Position numbers and translations under genes: made by a program
In this document: positions 53,992 to 63,538 of the stretch, piece after piece
Numbering within the stretch: position 1 is the first letter of the stretch
How the letters are laid out: each line of letters begins with the position of its first letter
Origin: Naumannella halotolerans
Lineage (GTDB): Bacteria > Actinomycetota > Actinomycetes > Propionibacteriales > Propionibacteriaceae
Length of the DNA: 64,000 bases
Direction: 5' to 3'
Assembly: GCF_004364645.1 (NCBI RefSeq)
Contig: NZ_SOAW01000001.1
Coordinates: 1,860,001-1,924,000 of the forward strand
The notes under the pieces: model-generated
Told to the model about the DNA's origin: nothing
Seen by the model: the letters and a program-made list of their open reading frames with translations, nothing else
Databases searched by the model: none

Positions 53992-56535
53992 ATGGCGACC
54001 ACCCTCACCGACACGATTCCCGACGATCCGACTCCCGACGCCCTCTACGAGGCATTCAGCGAGTGGGCGCGGGATCGTGGCACCACCCTCTATCCGCACC
54101 AGGAGGAGGCGCTGCTGGAACTGGTCAGCGGCAACAACGTGATCATCTCCACACCCACCGGTTCGGGGAAGTCGATGGTGGCACTGGCGGCGCACTATGC
54201 GGCCCTGGCCCGGGACGAGGTGAGCTTCTACTCCGCGCCGATCAAAGCCCTGGTGAGTGAGAAGTTCTTCGACCTGGTAGCCGTCTTCGGTGCCGACAAT
54301 GTGGGCATGGTGACCGGCGACGGTTCGGTCAACGCCGACGCACCGATCATCTGCTGCACCGCCGAGATCCTGGCCAACATCGCGCTCCGGGAGGGCAGCG
54401 AGGCCGATGTCGGTTGCGTGATCGCCGACGAGTTCCACTTCTACTCCGAGCCCGACCGCGGCTGGGCCTGGCAGGTGCCGCTGCTGTTGCTGCCGCAGGC
54501 CCAGTTCGTGCTGATGTCGGCGACGTTGGGCGATGTCAGCCTGTTCACCGAGGATCTGACCCGCCGCACCGGCCGGGAGACGGCGGTGATCGCCGGCACC
54601 GAGCGCCCCGTACCGCTGGAGTTCGAGTGGTCGGAGGTGCCGATCGGGGAGAAGATCGCCGAGTTGATCGAGGCCGATCGGGCACCGGTCTATGTGGTCC
54701 ATTTCTCCCAGGCGGCGGCGCTCGAGGGTGCCCAGTCGCTGGTCGGGCTGAACCTGGTCGGGCGGGCCGAGCGGGATGCGATCGCCGACAAGATCGGCGA
54801 CTTCCGGTTCGCCGCCGGCTTCGGCCGTACCCTCAGCAGGCTGGTACGGGCCGGCATCGGCGTCCACCACGCCGGGATGCTGCCGAAGTACCGCCGGCTG
54901 GTGGAACAACTGGCGCAGGCCGGTCTGCTGAAGATCATCTGCGGTACCGACACCCTCGGGGTCGGGATCAATGTGCCGATCCGAACAGTCTTGTTGACCG
55001 GCCTGACCAAGTTCGACGGTACGAAGATGCGCATGCTGAAGGCCCGCGAGTTCCACCAGATCGCCGGCCGCGCCGGCCGCGCCGGTTTCGACACCCGCGG
55101 CTGGGTGGTGGTGCAGGCACCGGAGCATGTGATCGAGAACAAGCGGGCGATCGCCAAGGCCGGAGATGACCCGAAGAAGCAGAAGAAGGTGAAGAAGAAG
55201 CAACCGGCCGAGGGACAGATCAATTGGACCGCCGAGACCCTGGACCGACTGATCGCCGCCGAGCCCGAACCGTTGCAGCCGCGGTTGCGGGTCACCCATT
55301 CGATGTTGATCAACCTGCTCGCCCGCCGCGGCAATCCGGTGGCGAACGCCTGGACACTGCTCACCGACAATCACCAGGACGAGGCCTCACGCCGGCGGCT
55401 CCGCAAGCACGCCGTGGTACTGGCGCGGGAACTGATCACCTCCGGGGTGGTCGAACGCCTGCCCGAAGCCCGCGAGGACGGGCGCCGCTACGACCTGACG
55501 GTCGATCTGCAACGCGACTTCGCGGTGAACCAGCCGATGGCGCCCTTCGCGCTGGCAGCCCTGGAGACCCTGGACCCCGATGGGGAGACCTATGCCCGCG
55601 ACATCGTCTCGGTGATCGAGTCGATCCTGGAGGACCCCAAGGCGGTCCTGTTCGCCCAGCAGCGCAAGGCCCGCGGTGAGGCGATCGGCGCGATGAAGGC
55701 CGAGGGCCTGGACTATGCAGAGCGGATGGAGCTGGCCGAGGAGGTCAGTTGGCCGAAGCCGCTGGAGGATCTGCTGGACACCGCGCTGGAGGCGTACCGG
55801 CAGAGCCATCCGTGGTTGTCGGCCGATGCCTTGTCGCCGAAGTCGATCGTCCGGGAGATGTACGAATCGGCGATGACCTTCGGCGAGTACGTCAGCCTCT
55901 ACGGCCTGGCCCGCTCCGAGGGCGTGCTGCTGCGGTACCTGACCGACGCCTACCGGACCCTGCGGCACACCGTTCCCGAACAGCTGCGGACCGAGGAGTT
56001 CGACGATCTGGTCGAGTGGCTCGGCGAGGTGATCCGGCAGACCGATTCCAGTCTGCTGGACGAATGGGAGGCGTTGACGAATCCGGCCGAGGCGGTCACC
56101 GGCAGTGCCCCGGTGACCACGATCCGCCCCTTCACCGCGAACCGTCGCGCGCTGACCGTCGCGGTACGCAATGCCATGTTCGCCCGGGTGATGGCGGCGG
56201 CCCGCGATGATCCGGACGCCCTGGCGGCCATCGACCAGCGGGTGGCAGCGCTGACCGACCCGCCGCAACAGGTGCCACGGAATGCCGAGGACTGGGCCGA
56301 TGACCTGGACGCCTACTACGACACCCACGACGACATCGGGATCGACGCCGCGGCCCGCTCACCGCAGCTGCTGCAGATCACCGAGGCCGGTGACCAGTGG
56401 TCACTGCGGCAGGTACTGGACGACCCGGCCGGTGACCACGACTGGGCGATCATCGCCCGGCTCGATCTCGCCGCCAGCGATGCCGCGGGTACGGCGATGG
56501 TGATCGCCGACGGTCTGCGCCGGCTGGACGGCTGA
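53992..56535 (+). CDS. DEAD/DEAH-box helicase with a C-terminal DUF3516 domain (Ski2/Brr2-like)
   Basis: This 847-aa protein starts at ATG 53992. Helicase motifs in order: HQEEALLELVSGNNVIISTPTGSGKSMVALAA (Walker A GSGKS), YSAPIKALVSEKF, DEFH (motif II), LMSATLGD (motif III), VVHFSQAAALEGAQS, GIGVHHAGMLPKYRRLVEQLAQ, CGTDTLGVGINVPIRTVLLTGLTKF, and QIAGRAGRAGFDTRG (motif VI). The C-terminal ~350 residues are the DUF3516 region. Such actinobacterial proteins are presumed RNA or DNA helicases; the substrate is unknown. It stands alone, with no neighbours of a system around it. Confidence 0.92.
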   Translation: MATTLTDTIPDDPTPDALYEAFSEWARDRGTTLYPHQEEALLELVSGNNVIISTPTGSGKSMVALAAHYAALARDEVSFYSAPIKALVSEKFFDLVAVFGADNVGMVTGDGSVNADAPIICCTAEILANIALREGSEADVGCVIADEFHFYSEPDRGWAWQVPLLLLPQAQFVLMSATLGDVSLFTEDLTRRTGRETAVIAGTERPVPLEFEWSEVPIGEKIAELIEADRAPVYVVHFSQAAALEGAQSLVGLNLVGRAERDAIADKIGDFRFAAGFGRTLSRLVRAGIGVHHAGMLPKYRRLVEQLAQAGLLKIICGTDTLGVGINVPIRTVLLTGLTKFDGTKMRMLKAREFHQIAGRAGRAGFDTRGWVVVQAPEHVIENKRAIAKAGDDPKKQKKVKKKQPAEGQINWTAETLDRLIAAEPEPLQPRLRVTHSMLINLLARRGNPVANAWTLLTDNHQDEASRRRLRKHAVVLARELITSGVVERLPEAREDGRRYDLTVDLQRDFAVNQPMAPFALAALETLDPDGETYARDIVSVIESILEDPKAVLFAQQRKARGEAIGAMKAEGLDYAERMELAEEVSWPKPLEDLLDTALEAYRQSHPWLSADALSPKSIVREMYESAMTFGEYVSLYGLARSEGVLLRYLTDAYRTLRHTVPEQLRTEEFDDLVEWLGEVIRQTDSSLLDEWEALTNPAEAVTGSAPVTTIRPFTANRRALTVAVRNAMFARVMAAARDDPDALAAIDQRVAALTDPPQQVPRNAEDWADDLDAYYDTHDDIGIDAAARSPQLLQITEAGDQWSLRQVLDDPAGDHDWAIIARLDLAASDAAGTAMVIADGLRRLDG

Positions 56536-56739
56536 GAGGACAGACGGCCGATCAGATAACAACTGGGCCACAGTTTCCTCGGCCCAGCGAGGAACGGCGG
56601 CGACAGGGATGTCCTTGCCGACGGTCGATCCGGGCACTATCGCCGCACCGATCGGTGGTGCTGGCACCTTGCCCGATCCACTAAAGTGAGAGTCCCGCCA
56701 CCCCCCGCCTGCCTGGGCCTGATCGACGAGAGGACGTAG

Positions 56740-59700
56740 GTGACACTCCTCATCGCCGTGCACTTCTGCATTGCGGCCTTGGCGCCTGCCCTGATGCGCT
56801 TCCTGGGAGCCCGTGCCTACTGGTTGTTGGCGGTCGCCCCGCTCGTCGCCTTCGGCTGGTTGATCAGCATCGGACCGACCGTACTGGCCGGTGGCGCGGT
56901 GGTCGAGACGGTGCCCTGGATCCCCTCGCTGGACATCGCGATCTCGTTCCGGATCGCCACCCTGCAGTGGGTGCTGGCCCTGTTGGTGACCGGGATCGGG
57001 GCCCTCGTCCTGGCCTACTGTCGCTGGTACTTCGGATCCGGGGACCCGGCCGCCCGTACCGGCGGTGTGCTGACCGCCTTCGCCGGCGCCATGTTGGGCC
57101 TGGTGCTGGCCAACGACCTGATCGGGCTCTACGTCTTCTGGGAGCTGACCACGGTCTTCTCCTACCTGCTGGTGGGTGGTTACAACCCGGCCAACAATGC
57201 CAACCGCCAAGCCGCGCTGACAGCCCTGATCGTCACCACCTTCGGCGGTCTGGCGATGCTTGTGGGCATCCTGATCCTGGGTGTCACCGCCGGCAGCTTC
57301 CGTTTGTCGAACGTCTTCGACACCCCACCGATCCGGGCCGTCATCGAGGATCCGACCCATGCCCCACCGGCCATCGTGGTGGCGGTGATCCTGCTGCTCG
57401 TCGGCGCGTTGACCAAGTCGGCACTGGTCCCGTTCCACTTCTGGCTCCCCGGGGCCATGGCCGCCCCCACCCCGGTCAGCGCCTACCTGCACGCCGCGGC
57501 TATGGTGAAGGCCGGCATCTACTTGGTGCTGCTGCTCGCCCCCTACTTCGCCGGGATCCCCGGCTGGCGGCTGATCCTGCTCACGCTGGGAGCGACGACG
57601 ATGCTCCTCGGCGGCTTCCGGGCATTGCGGCAGCACGACATCAAGGTGCTGCTGGCCTACGGCACGGTCAGCCAGCTCGGTTTCCTGATGGTCCTCGCCG
57701 GTATCGGTACCCAGTCGGCGATGCTGGCCGGTCTGGGCATGGTGGTTGCCCACGCACTGTTCAAGTCGGCCCTGTTCCTGATCGTCGGTGTGGTGGACCG
57801 CAGCGCCAGGACCCGCGACATCCGGGCACTGTCCGGGGTCGGCCGGGCGATGCCGGTGACCGCGATCGCCGCTGTCCTGGCCGGTGCCTCGATGGCCGGT
57901 ATCCCGCCGTTGCTGGGTTTCGCGGTGAAGGAAGCCGCCTTCGAGTCCCTGCAGTACCTGGTCGTCGACGGTGACGGCACCGGCGTCCCGGTACTCACCG
58001 CAGCGCTCCTCACCGGTGCGCTGATCCTCGGCTCCGCGCTCACCGTGGCCTACACCCTGCGTTTCCTCTGGGGCACCTTCGCCACCGACAAGTCGGCCGA
58101 GATCAAGCCGGCCCCGCCGGTCAGCGAGTGCCGCCCGCCGGCGACCGGATTCGTCGCGGTCCCAGTGCTGCTGGCACTGCTCTCGCTGGCCGGCGGATTC
58201 CTCGGACCGCAGCTGACCGCAGCCCTGGAGCCCTATGTCGCGCTCGGCCGGATCGGCGAGCCCAGCCATGGCATCGCCTTGTGGCACGGGATCAAGCCGC
58301 CGCTGGTGATGTCGATCGTGGCCCTCGCCGTCGGTGGGCTGATGTTCTGGCGCCGCAATCAGCTGGAGCGTCTGCAGGTCTCCCTGCCGCGGGTTCCCGA
58401 GGCCCGCGAGACCTATCAGCTGATCATGCGCTCGGTGGACCGGGTGGCGGTGGAGGTGACCGCCCGTACCCAGCGCGGTTCGCTGCCGCTCTACCTGGGC
58501 ACGATCCTGATCGTCTTCGTGGTCGGTACGGGCTACGTGCTGTTCACCACCTCGTCGTTCCCCACCGAGTTCCGCCTGTTCGACTCACCGGCCCAGCTGG
58601 TCGTCGCCGGTGTCACCGCTGTCGCCGCCGTGCTCGCCGCCTCGGCCCGCGGACGGATGAAGGCCGCGATGCTCGCCGGCGTCGTCGGGTACGGCGCCGC
58701 GGTGCTGTTCATGCTTCACGGTGCGCCCGACCTCGCCCTCACCCAGACTCTGGTCGAGACCGTCACCTTGGTGATCCTGGTGCTGGTGTTGCGGAAGCTG
58801 CCGAAGTACTTCACCAGCCGACCGCTGCAGTCGACCCGCTGGTGGCGCTTCACCATCGCCGCGGTCTCCGGTTTCATGATCAGCGCCATGGTGGTCTTCG
58901 CCGCCGGTTCGAGGATCAGCGCCCCCTTGTCGGCGGAGTTCCCCGAGTTGTCCTACGAATTCGGTTTCGGCAGCAACATCGTCAACGTCACCCTGGTCGA
59001 CATCCGCGCCTGGGACACCGTGAACGAACTCTCGGTGCTGGTGGTGGCGGCCACCGGTGTGGCCAGCCTGATCTTCATCCGTACCCGCAATGCCGAGCTC
59101 AGCGGGGTGGCCGCCCGCCGTCGCCGGGCGACCCTGTCCGAACGGCGTACCTTCCGCCGCAAGCGTCGGGCCGGTCAGACCTCCGCCGGCCCGATGGTCT
59201 GGCTGCGTGGCGGCACCACCTTGTCCCCGACCAACCGCTCGATCGTCTTCGAGGTGATGACCCGGCTCCTGTTCGGTGTGATCATGGTGGTCTCGGTCTA
59301 CTTCCTGATCGCCGGTCACAATCTGCCCGGAGGCGGCTTCGCCGGCGGTCTGATCGCCGGTCTCGCGCTGGCCATCCGCTACCTCGCCGGCGGCCGAAAC
59401 GAACTCGACGAGGCCGCTCCGATCGATGCGGGCAAGCTGCTCGGCGGAGGTCTGCTGGTCGCCGGCCTGAGCGTCTTCGCCCCGGCGTTCTTCGGCGGCC
59501 GGATCGGTGAGAGCTACAAGATCTCGCTGACCGTCGACCAGTTGATCGACCTGCCGACGCCGTTCGGCCCGATCCAGTTGCTCGGCGAGCCCTACCTGGT
59601 CACCTCCATGATCTTCGACATCGGCGTCTACCTGGTCGTCATCGGTGTGATGCTCGACCTGATCCGTACCCTCGGTTCGGGTATCGATCGCCAGGAGGAG

Positions 59701-59775
59701 GAGGACCAGACTCCGAGCCCTCAGGTGACCACCGGACCGCGGGCCTACAGCGCACTGGTGAGGGGTGAGCAGTGA
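56740..59775 (+). CDS. mrpA: Na+/H+ antiporter subunit A with fused B-type domain (MrpA/MrpB)
   Basis: This 1011-aa protein starts at GTG 56740. Residues ~1-560 are the NuoL-like antiporter core with ~14 helices (VFWELTTVFSYLLVGGYNPANNANRQAALTALIVTTFGGLAMLVG; SALVPFHFWLPGAMAAPTPVSAYLHAAAMVKAGIYLV with the conserved Lys). A DUF4040/MbhD-type segment with ALTQTLVETVTLVILVLVLRKLPKYF and NIVNVTLVDIRAWDTVNEL follows. The last ~200 residues are the MnhB domain: VYFLIAGHNLPGGGFAGGLIAGLALAIRYLAGG. It is a multi-subunit Na+(K+)/H+ antiporter. It overlaps mrpC by 4 bp. Confidence 0.95.
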   Translation: MTLLIAVHFCIAALAPALMRFLGARAYWLLAVAPLVAFGWLISIGPTVLAGGAVVETVPWIPSLDIAISFRIATLQWVLALLVTGIGALVLAYCRWYFGSGDPAARTGGVLTAFAGAMLGLVLANDLIGLYVFWELTTVFSYLLVGGYNPANNANRQAALTALIVTTFGGLAMLVGILILGVTAGSFRLSNVFDTPPIRAVIEDPTHAPPAIVVAVILLLVGALTKSALVPFHFWLPGAMAAPTPVSAYLHAAAMVKAGIYLVLLLAPYFAGIPGWRLILLTLGATTMLLGGFRALRQHDIKVLLAYGTVSQLGFLMVLAGIGTQSAMLAGLGMVVAHALFKSALFLIVGVVDRSARTRDIRALSGVGRAMPVTAIAAVLAGASMAGIPPLLGFAVKEAAFESLQYLVVDGDGTGVPVLTAALLTGALILGSALTVAYTLRFLWGTFATDKSAEIKPAPPVSECRPPATGFVAVPVLLALLSLAGGFLGPQLTAALEPYVALGRIGEPSHGIALWHGIKPPLVMSIVALAVGGLMFWRRNQLERLQVSLPRVPEARETYQLIMRSVDRVAVEVTARTQRGSLPLYLGTILIVFVVGTGYVLFTTSSFPTEFRLFDSPAQLVVAGVTAVAAVLAASARGRMKAAMLAGVVGYGAAVLFMLHGAPDLALTQTLVETVTLVILVLVLRKLPKYFTSRPLQSTRWWRFTIAAVSGFMISAMVVFAAGSRISAPLSAEFPELSYEFGFGSNIVNVTLVDIRAWDTVNELSVLVVAATGVASLIFIRTRNAELSGVAARRRRATLSERRTFRRKRRAGQTSAGPMVWLRGGTTLSPTNRSIVFEVMTRLLFGVIMVVSVYFLIAGHNLPGGGFAGGLIAGLALAIRYLAGGRNELDEAAPIDAGKLLGGGLLVAGLSVFAPAFFGGRIGESYKISLTVDQLIDLPTPFGPIQLLGEPYLVTSMIFDIGVYLVVIGVMLDLIRTLGSGIDRQEEEDQTPSPQVTTGPRAYSALVRGEQ

Positions 59776-60509
59776 ACCCCGACATGACGCCCAGCCTGGC
59801 CCTGGTGCTGGTGGGAGCAGTGGTGATCAGCGCCGGCATCTATCTGCTGCTGGAACGTTCGCTGACCCGGATCCTGATCGGTGTCTTGCTGGCCAGCAAC
59901 GGGGTGAACATGCTCTTCCTGGTCGCCTCCGGCCGGGCCGGCACACCGCCCCTGGTGGGGAACTCACCGGCCGAGGAGATGGCCGATCCGTTGCCCCAGG
60001 CGCTCGTGCTGACCGCCATCGTGATCACCTTGGGTACCTCGGCCTTCGTGCTGACGCTGGCCTACCGCAGCTTCCAGCTGAACGGCAATGACGAGGTCGC
60101 CGACGACGTCGAGGATGCACAGATCCGCGAGCTGGCCGACCTGGATCAGGCCTCGCAGTCCTTCGACGAGGCCGACACCGCGATGCCGTCGGAGGACGAA
60201 CGGGTGATCATCTCCGAGGACGAACGCCCCGAGGAGCCCGAGCCGGAGTTGGACTCCGACGCCGACGAATCCGGTGACGACACCGACGACGGTGAGGAGT
60301 CCTTCGACTCCGACGGAACCGACGAATCCGAGGGCGACGACCAGCCCGACAGCGACGAGGCCGACGACGAAGCCTCCGGCGAAGGCCCCGCCGAGGACGA
60401 TCAGCAGCCCGACCCGGCCGATGAACTCGACGAGCACATCGCCGAGAGCGACGCCGAGCACACTGCTGAGGACACCGGCCCGACCGACAACAGGAAGGAA
60501 CAGCGATGA
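59772..60509 (+). CDS. mrpC: Na+/H+ antiporter subunit C with a long acidic tail
   Basis: This 245-aa protein starts at GTG 59772, overlapping mrpA by GTGA. Residues ~1-105 are the NuoK-like subunit with three helices (ALVLVGAVVISAGIYLLLERSLTRILIGVLLASNGVNMLFLVASG; ALVLTAIVITLGTSAFVLTLAYRSFQ). The usual MrpC is ~115-130 aa, so ~120 residues of extreme Asp/Glu/Ser/Pro composition are extra. The tail looks disordered and probably lies in the cytoplasm. It overlaps mrpD by ATGA. Confidence 0.95.
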   Translation: MNPDMTPSLALVLVGAVVISAGIYLLLERSLTRILIGVLLASNGVNMLFLVASGRAGTPPLVGNSPAEEMADPLPQALVLTAIVITLGTSAFVLTLAYRSFQLNGNDEVADDVEDAQIRELADLDQASQSFDEADTAMPSEDERVIISEDERPEEPEPELDSDADESGDDTDDGEESFDSDGTDESEGDDQPDSDEADDEASGEGPAEDDQQPDPADELDEHIAESDAEHTAEDTGPTDNRKEQR

Positions 60510-62038
60510 ACAACCTGTTGCCGCTGCCGGTCCTGTTGCCGCTGCTGGCCTCCGGACTGGCTCTGGCCCTGGGCCGCAAACCCAATGCCCAGCGCCTGAT
60601 CTCGACCACCTCCTTGTTGATCGTGCTGATCATCGAGGGATACCTGATCTATCTGACCGACCAGTCGGGTCCGATCGCGCTGTCCCTGGGTGCCTGGCCG
60701 AGTCCGCTCGGGGTCAGCGTGGTGGTCGACCGGTTGTCGGCGCTGATGCTCTTCGTCTCCACCCTGGTCTCGCTCACGGTGCTGGTGTTCAGCATCGGCT
60801 CGGAGCTGGAGGAACGGCGACGGCAGACACCGGTCTCGATCTACCACCCGACCTTCCTGCTGTTGACCGCCGGCGTCTCGGCCGCATTCATCGCCGGTGA
60901 CCTGTTCAACATGTTCGTCGGTTTCGAGGTGCTGCTCTTCGCCTCCTACGTACTGCTCACCCTGGGTGGTACGGCCGAACGGGTCCGTGCCGGCATCACC
61001 TATGTGATCGTCAACCTGCTGTCCTCGATCCTGTTCCTGGTGACCATCGCGGTGATCTATGCCGCCACCGGCACGGTGAACATGGCCGAACTGTCGGTCC
61101 GGCTGGCCGAGTTGCCACCGGAACTGCAGTTGGCGCTGCAACTGATGCTGCTGACCGTGTTCTCGATCAAGGCCGCGGTGTTCCCCCTGTCGGCCTGGTT
61201 GCCCGACTCCTACCCGACCGCCCCTGCGCCGGTGACGGCGGTGTTCGCCGGTCTGCTGACCAAGGTCGGTGTCTACGCGATCATCCGTACCCAGACCCTG
61301 TTGTTCCCCGACTCGCCGTTGGAGGACCTGCTGCTCTGGGCGGCACTGTTGACCATGGTGATCGGCATCCTCGGTGCGGTCGCCCAATCCGACATCAAAC
61401 GTCTGCTGTCGTTCACCCTGATCAGCCACATCGGTTACATGATCATGGGCATCGCCCTGGCCACCGAGGCCGGACTGGCCGGTGCCATCTTCTACACCGC
61501 CCACCACATCACCATCCAGACCACTCTCTTCCTGGTGACCGGGTTGATCGAGGTACGCGGTGGCAGTACGTCGTTGAACAAGCTCGGCGGTCTCGCAGCA
61601 CTGTCACCGATGCTGGGAGTGTTGTTCTTCATCCCGGCGATGAACCTGGCCGGTATCCCCCCGTTCTCCGGCTTCATCGGCAAGATCGGTCTGCTCAGTG
61701 CCGGTGTGGAGAGCGGGCATCCGCTGTCGTACCCGCTGGTGATCAGTGCGGTGTTGACCAGCCTGCTGACGCTCTATGCGGTGGCGAAGGTGTGGAACCG
61801 TGCGTTCTGGCGGGAGATCCCCGATGAGGTACGTTCCGACGGCACCTCGCTGATGGTTCAACGTCGCTGGGTCCGGCTGCCCCAGGGCATGGTCGTCACC
61901 GCCGGGGTGCTGGTGCTGATCGGTATGGGCATCACCGTCATCGCCGGCCCGCTGTACGGCTACACCGACCGTGCGGCGATCGACATCCTCGCCGTGGAGC
62001 CCTACCTCAGGGCCGTTCTGCCTGCGGAGTACCGATGA
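60506..62038 (+). CDS. mrpD: Na+/H+ antiporter subunit D
   Basis: This 510-aa NuoM/N-like subunit starts at ATG 60506 and is coupled to mrpC (ATGA). It has ~14 TM helices. Family features are GDLFNMFVGFEVLLFASYVLLTLGG (with the conserved Glu), FSIKAAVFPLSAWLPDSYPTAPAPVTAVFAGLLTKVGVYAIIR, GILGAVAQSDIKRLLSFTLISHIGYMIMGIAL and FFIPAMNLAGIPPFSGFIGKIGLLSAG. Normal in length and without unusual extensions. Confidence 0.96.
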   Translation: MNNLLPLPVLLPLLASGLALALGRKPNAQRLISTTSLLIVLIIEGYLIYLTDQSGPIALSLGAWPSPLGVSVVVDRLSALMLFVSTLVSLTVLVFSIGSELEERRRQTPVSIYHPTFLLLTAGVSAAFIAGDLFNMFVGFEVLLFASYVLLTLGGTAERVRAGITYVIVNLLSSILFLVTIAVIYAATGTVNMAELSVRLAELPPELQLALQLMLLTVFSIKAAVFPLSAWLPDSYPTAPAPVTAVFAGLLTKVGVYAIIRTQTLLFPDSPLEDLLLWAALLTMVIGILGAVAQSDIKRLLSFTLISHIGYMIMGIALATEAGLAGAIFYTAHHITIQTTLFLVTGLIEVRGGSTSLNKLGGLAALSPMLGVLFFIPAMNLAGIPPFSGFIGKIGLLSAGVESGHPLSYPLVISAVLTSLLTLYAVAKVWNRAFWREIPDEVRSDGTSLMVQRRWVRLPQGMVVTAGVLVLIGMGITVIAGPLYGYTDRAAIDILAVEPYLRAVLPAEYR

Positions 62039-62607
62039 CACCTGACAAGAACACCGAGACCGATCCGCTGCCGCCGCGGCGATTCGGTCTGCAACCGCGG
62101 ACGATCCTCGTCCTGGCCGTCATCTGGGTGATCCTGTGGGGCGAGTACACACTGTTCTTCCTGATCAGCGGTGTGCTGGTCGGTCTGATCATCACCCTGG
62201 TCTTCCCGATGCCGCCGGTCTGGTTCGCCGGCCGCTTCCGTCCGCTGCGGGCCCTGCAGGCGCTCGCCGGTCTGCTGGTCGACATCGTCCGCTCCAGCAT
62301 CTCGGTGGTCGCCACGGTGCTGCGCCCCGGGCCGCCGGTACGCAGCGGGATCATCCGGGTGAACCTGTTGAGCGACTCAGATCTGTACGAGGCGCTGACC
62401 TGTGAACTGGTCAACCTGGTTCCCGGCACCCTGGTCGTCGAGGCCCGTCGGAGCACTCGCTCGGTCTACCTGCACGTGCTCGACATCGAGGCCGACAATG
62501 CGGTCGACGATGCCCGGGACAACTTCCGCAAGGCCGAACTCCGGGTGCTGCGGGCACTGGCCAGCAAGGACGAGATCCAACAGGCACTGAGCAAGGAGGG
62601 TGCATGA
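62035..62607 (+). CDS. mrpE: Na+/H+ antiporter subunit E
   Basis: This 190-aa subunit starts at ATG 62035 (ATGA overlap with mrpD). Two or three N-terminal helices (TILVLAVIWVILWGEYTLFFLISGVLVGLIITLVF) precede the conserved VNLLSDSDLYEALTCELVNLVPGTLVVEARRSTRSVYLHVLDI region. The C-terminus is charged (NFRKAELRVLRAL). Complete and normal for the family. Confidence 0.95.
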   Translation: MTPDKNTETDPLPPRRFGLQPRTILVLAVIWVILWGEYTLFFLISGVLVGLIITLVFPMPPVWFAGRFRPLRALQALAGLLVDIVRSSISVVATVLRPGPPVRSGIIRVNLLSDSDLYEALTCELVNLVPGTLVVEARRSTRSVYLHVLDIEADNAVDDARDNFRKAELRVLRALASKDEIQQALSKEGA

Positions 62608-62936
62608 TCGCCGATCTGATCCTGCTGCTCGCGGCAGCACTGATGATTGCCGCCGCCGTGTTGACGCTGATCCGGATCACCCGCGGCCCGGGAACCCTCG
62701 ATCGGGTGGTCGCCACCGACGTGTTGATCTCGGTGTTGATGTTGACCGTGGCACTGCGCACCGTGCAGACCGGTGACACCAGCTATCTGCCGGTGATCCT
62801 GGCCCTTGCACTGATCGGCTTCGCCGGCTCGCTCAGCGTCGCCCGGTTCGTCTCCGACCGGGACAAGGCCGTCAAGTGGGGCCCGTCCAGCAAGGGCCGG
62901 GACGGCACCCGTCCCCCGAAGGCAGGGGGACGCTGA
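62604..62936 (+). CDS. mrpF: Na+/H+ antiporter subunit F
   Basis: This 110-aa subunit starts at ATG 62604 (ATGA overlap with mrpE) and has three helices: LILLLAAALMIAAAVLTLIRITRGPGTLDRVVATDVLISVLMLTVAL carries the conserved RITRGPGxxDRVVAxD loop, then LPVILALALIGFAGSLSVARF. The C-terminal ~25 residues are charged and Gly/Lys-rich. Its stop overlaps the mrpG start by one base (TGATG). Confidence 0.95.
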   Translation: MIADLILLLAAALMIAAAVLTLIRITRGPGTLDRVVATDVLISVLMLTVALRTVQTGDTSYLPVILALALIGFAGSLSVARFVSDRDKAVKWGPSSKGRDGTRPPKAGGR

Positions 62937-63538
62937 TGCTCGACCCGGTACTGGACGTGGTCGGTGCTCTGCTGCTGCTCACCGGCGCCTTTCTCACCTT
63001 GGCCGCGGCGATCGGCCTGATCCGACTGCCCGATGTGGTGACCCGGATGCACGCGGCGACCAAACCGCAGACCCTCGGACTGATCTGCGCCATGATCGGC
63101 GTCGCGATCTACATCCGGGATCCGTCGATCACCGGCTGGGTGGTGCTGGCCATCATCCTGCAGATGATGACCGCACCGATCGCCGCGCACATGATCGGGC
63201 GTACGGCGTACCGCACCAACCAGGTGCATCGTGACCTGCTGGACATCGACGAGCTCGCCGATGACCTGTCCTCGGCCGGCTTCACCCTTGCCTCGGCGCC
63301 GAAGAAGCCGAGTTCGGACGACGAGAACGACGACCCCGATGACGACGGTCCCGATCACGACGACGATCCCGATCACGACCAACCCGATGACGACCATGAC
63401 CAGGTCGGGGAACCCGGGACCGATCGCGACGACGCACAGCCCGCTGCCGGGGCCGAACCGACCGGGGTCGATCATCCCCGAACCGAGGAGCAGACCGATG
63501 ACGCAGACGCCGGAACCACCGACGGCCACCGACCCTGA
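62936..63538 (+). CDS. mrpG: Na+/H+ antiporter subunit G with an Asp/His-rich tail
   Basis: This 200-aa subunit starts at ATG 62936 (one-base overlap with mrpF). Residues ~1-110 are the MrpG part: LLLLTGAFLTLAAAIGLIRLPDVVTRMHAATKPQTLGLICAMIGVA and VVLAIILQMMTAPIAAHMIGRTAYRT. The last ~75 residues are an Asp/His/Pro-rich tail (segments such as DDENDDPDDDGPDHDDD), absent from ordinary ~110-120-aa MrpG proteins. It might bind divalent metal ions. The downstream SDR gene overlaps its 3' end by 41 bp. Confidence 0.95.
   Translation: MLDPVLDVVGALLLLTGAFLTLAAAIGLIRLPDVVTRMHAATKPQTLGLICAMIGVAIYIRDPSITGWVVLAIILQMMTAPIAAHMIGRTAYRTNQVHRDLLDIDELADDLSSAGFTLASAPKKPSSDDENDDPDDDGPDHDDDPDHDQPDDDHDQVGEPGTDRDDAQPAAGAEPTGVDHPRTEEQTDDADAGTTDGHRP

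Noticed and set aside
56536-56739. A defined promoter for the mrp operon
   Set aside because: TAAAGT near 56682 is a possible -10, but no good -35 lies at 16-18 bp upstream; it is too weak to list.
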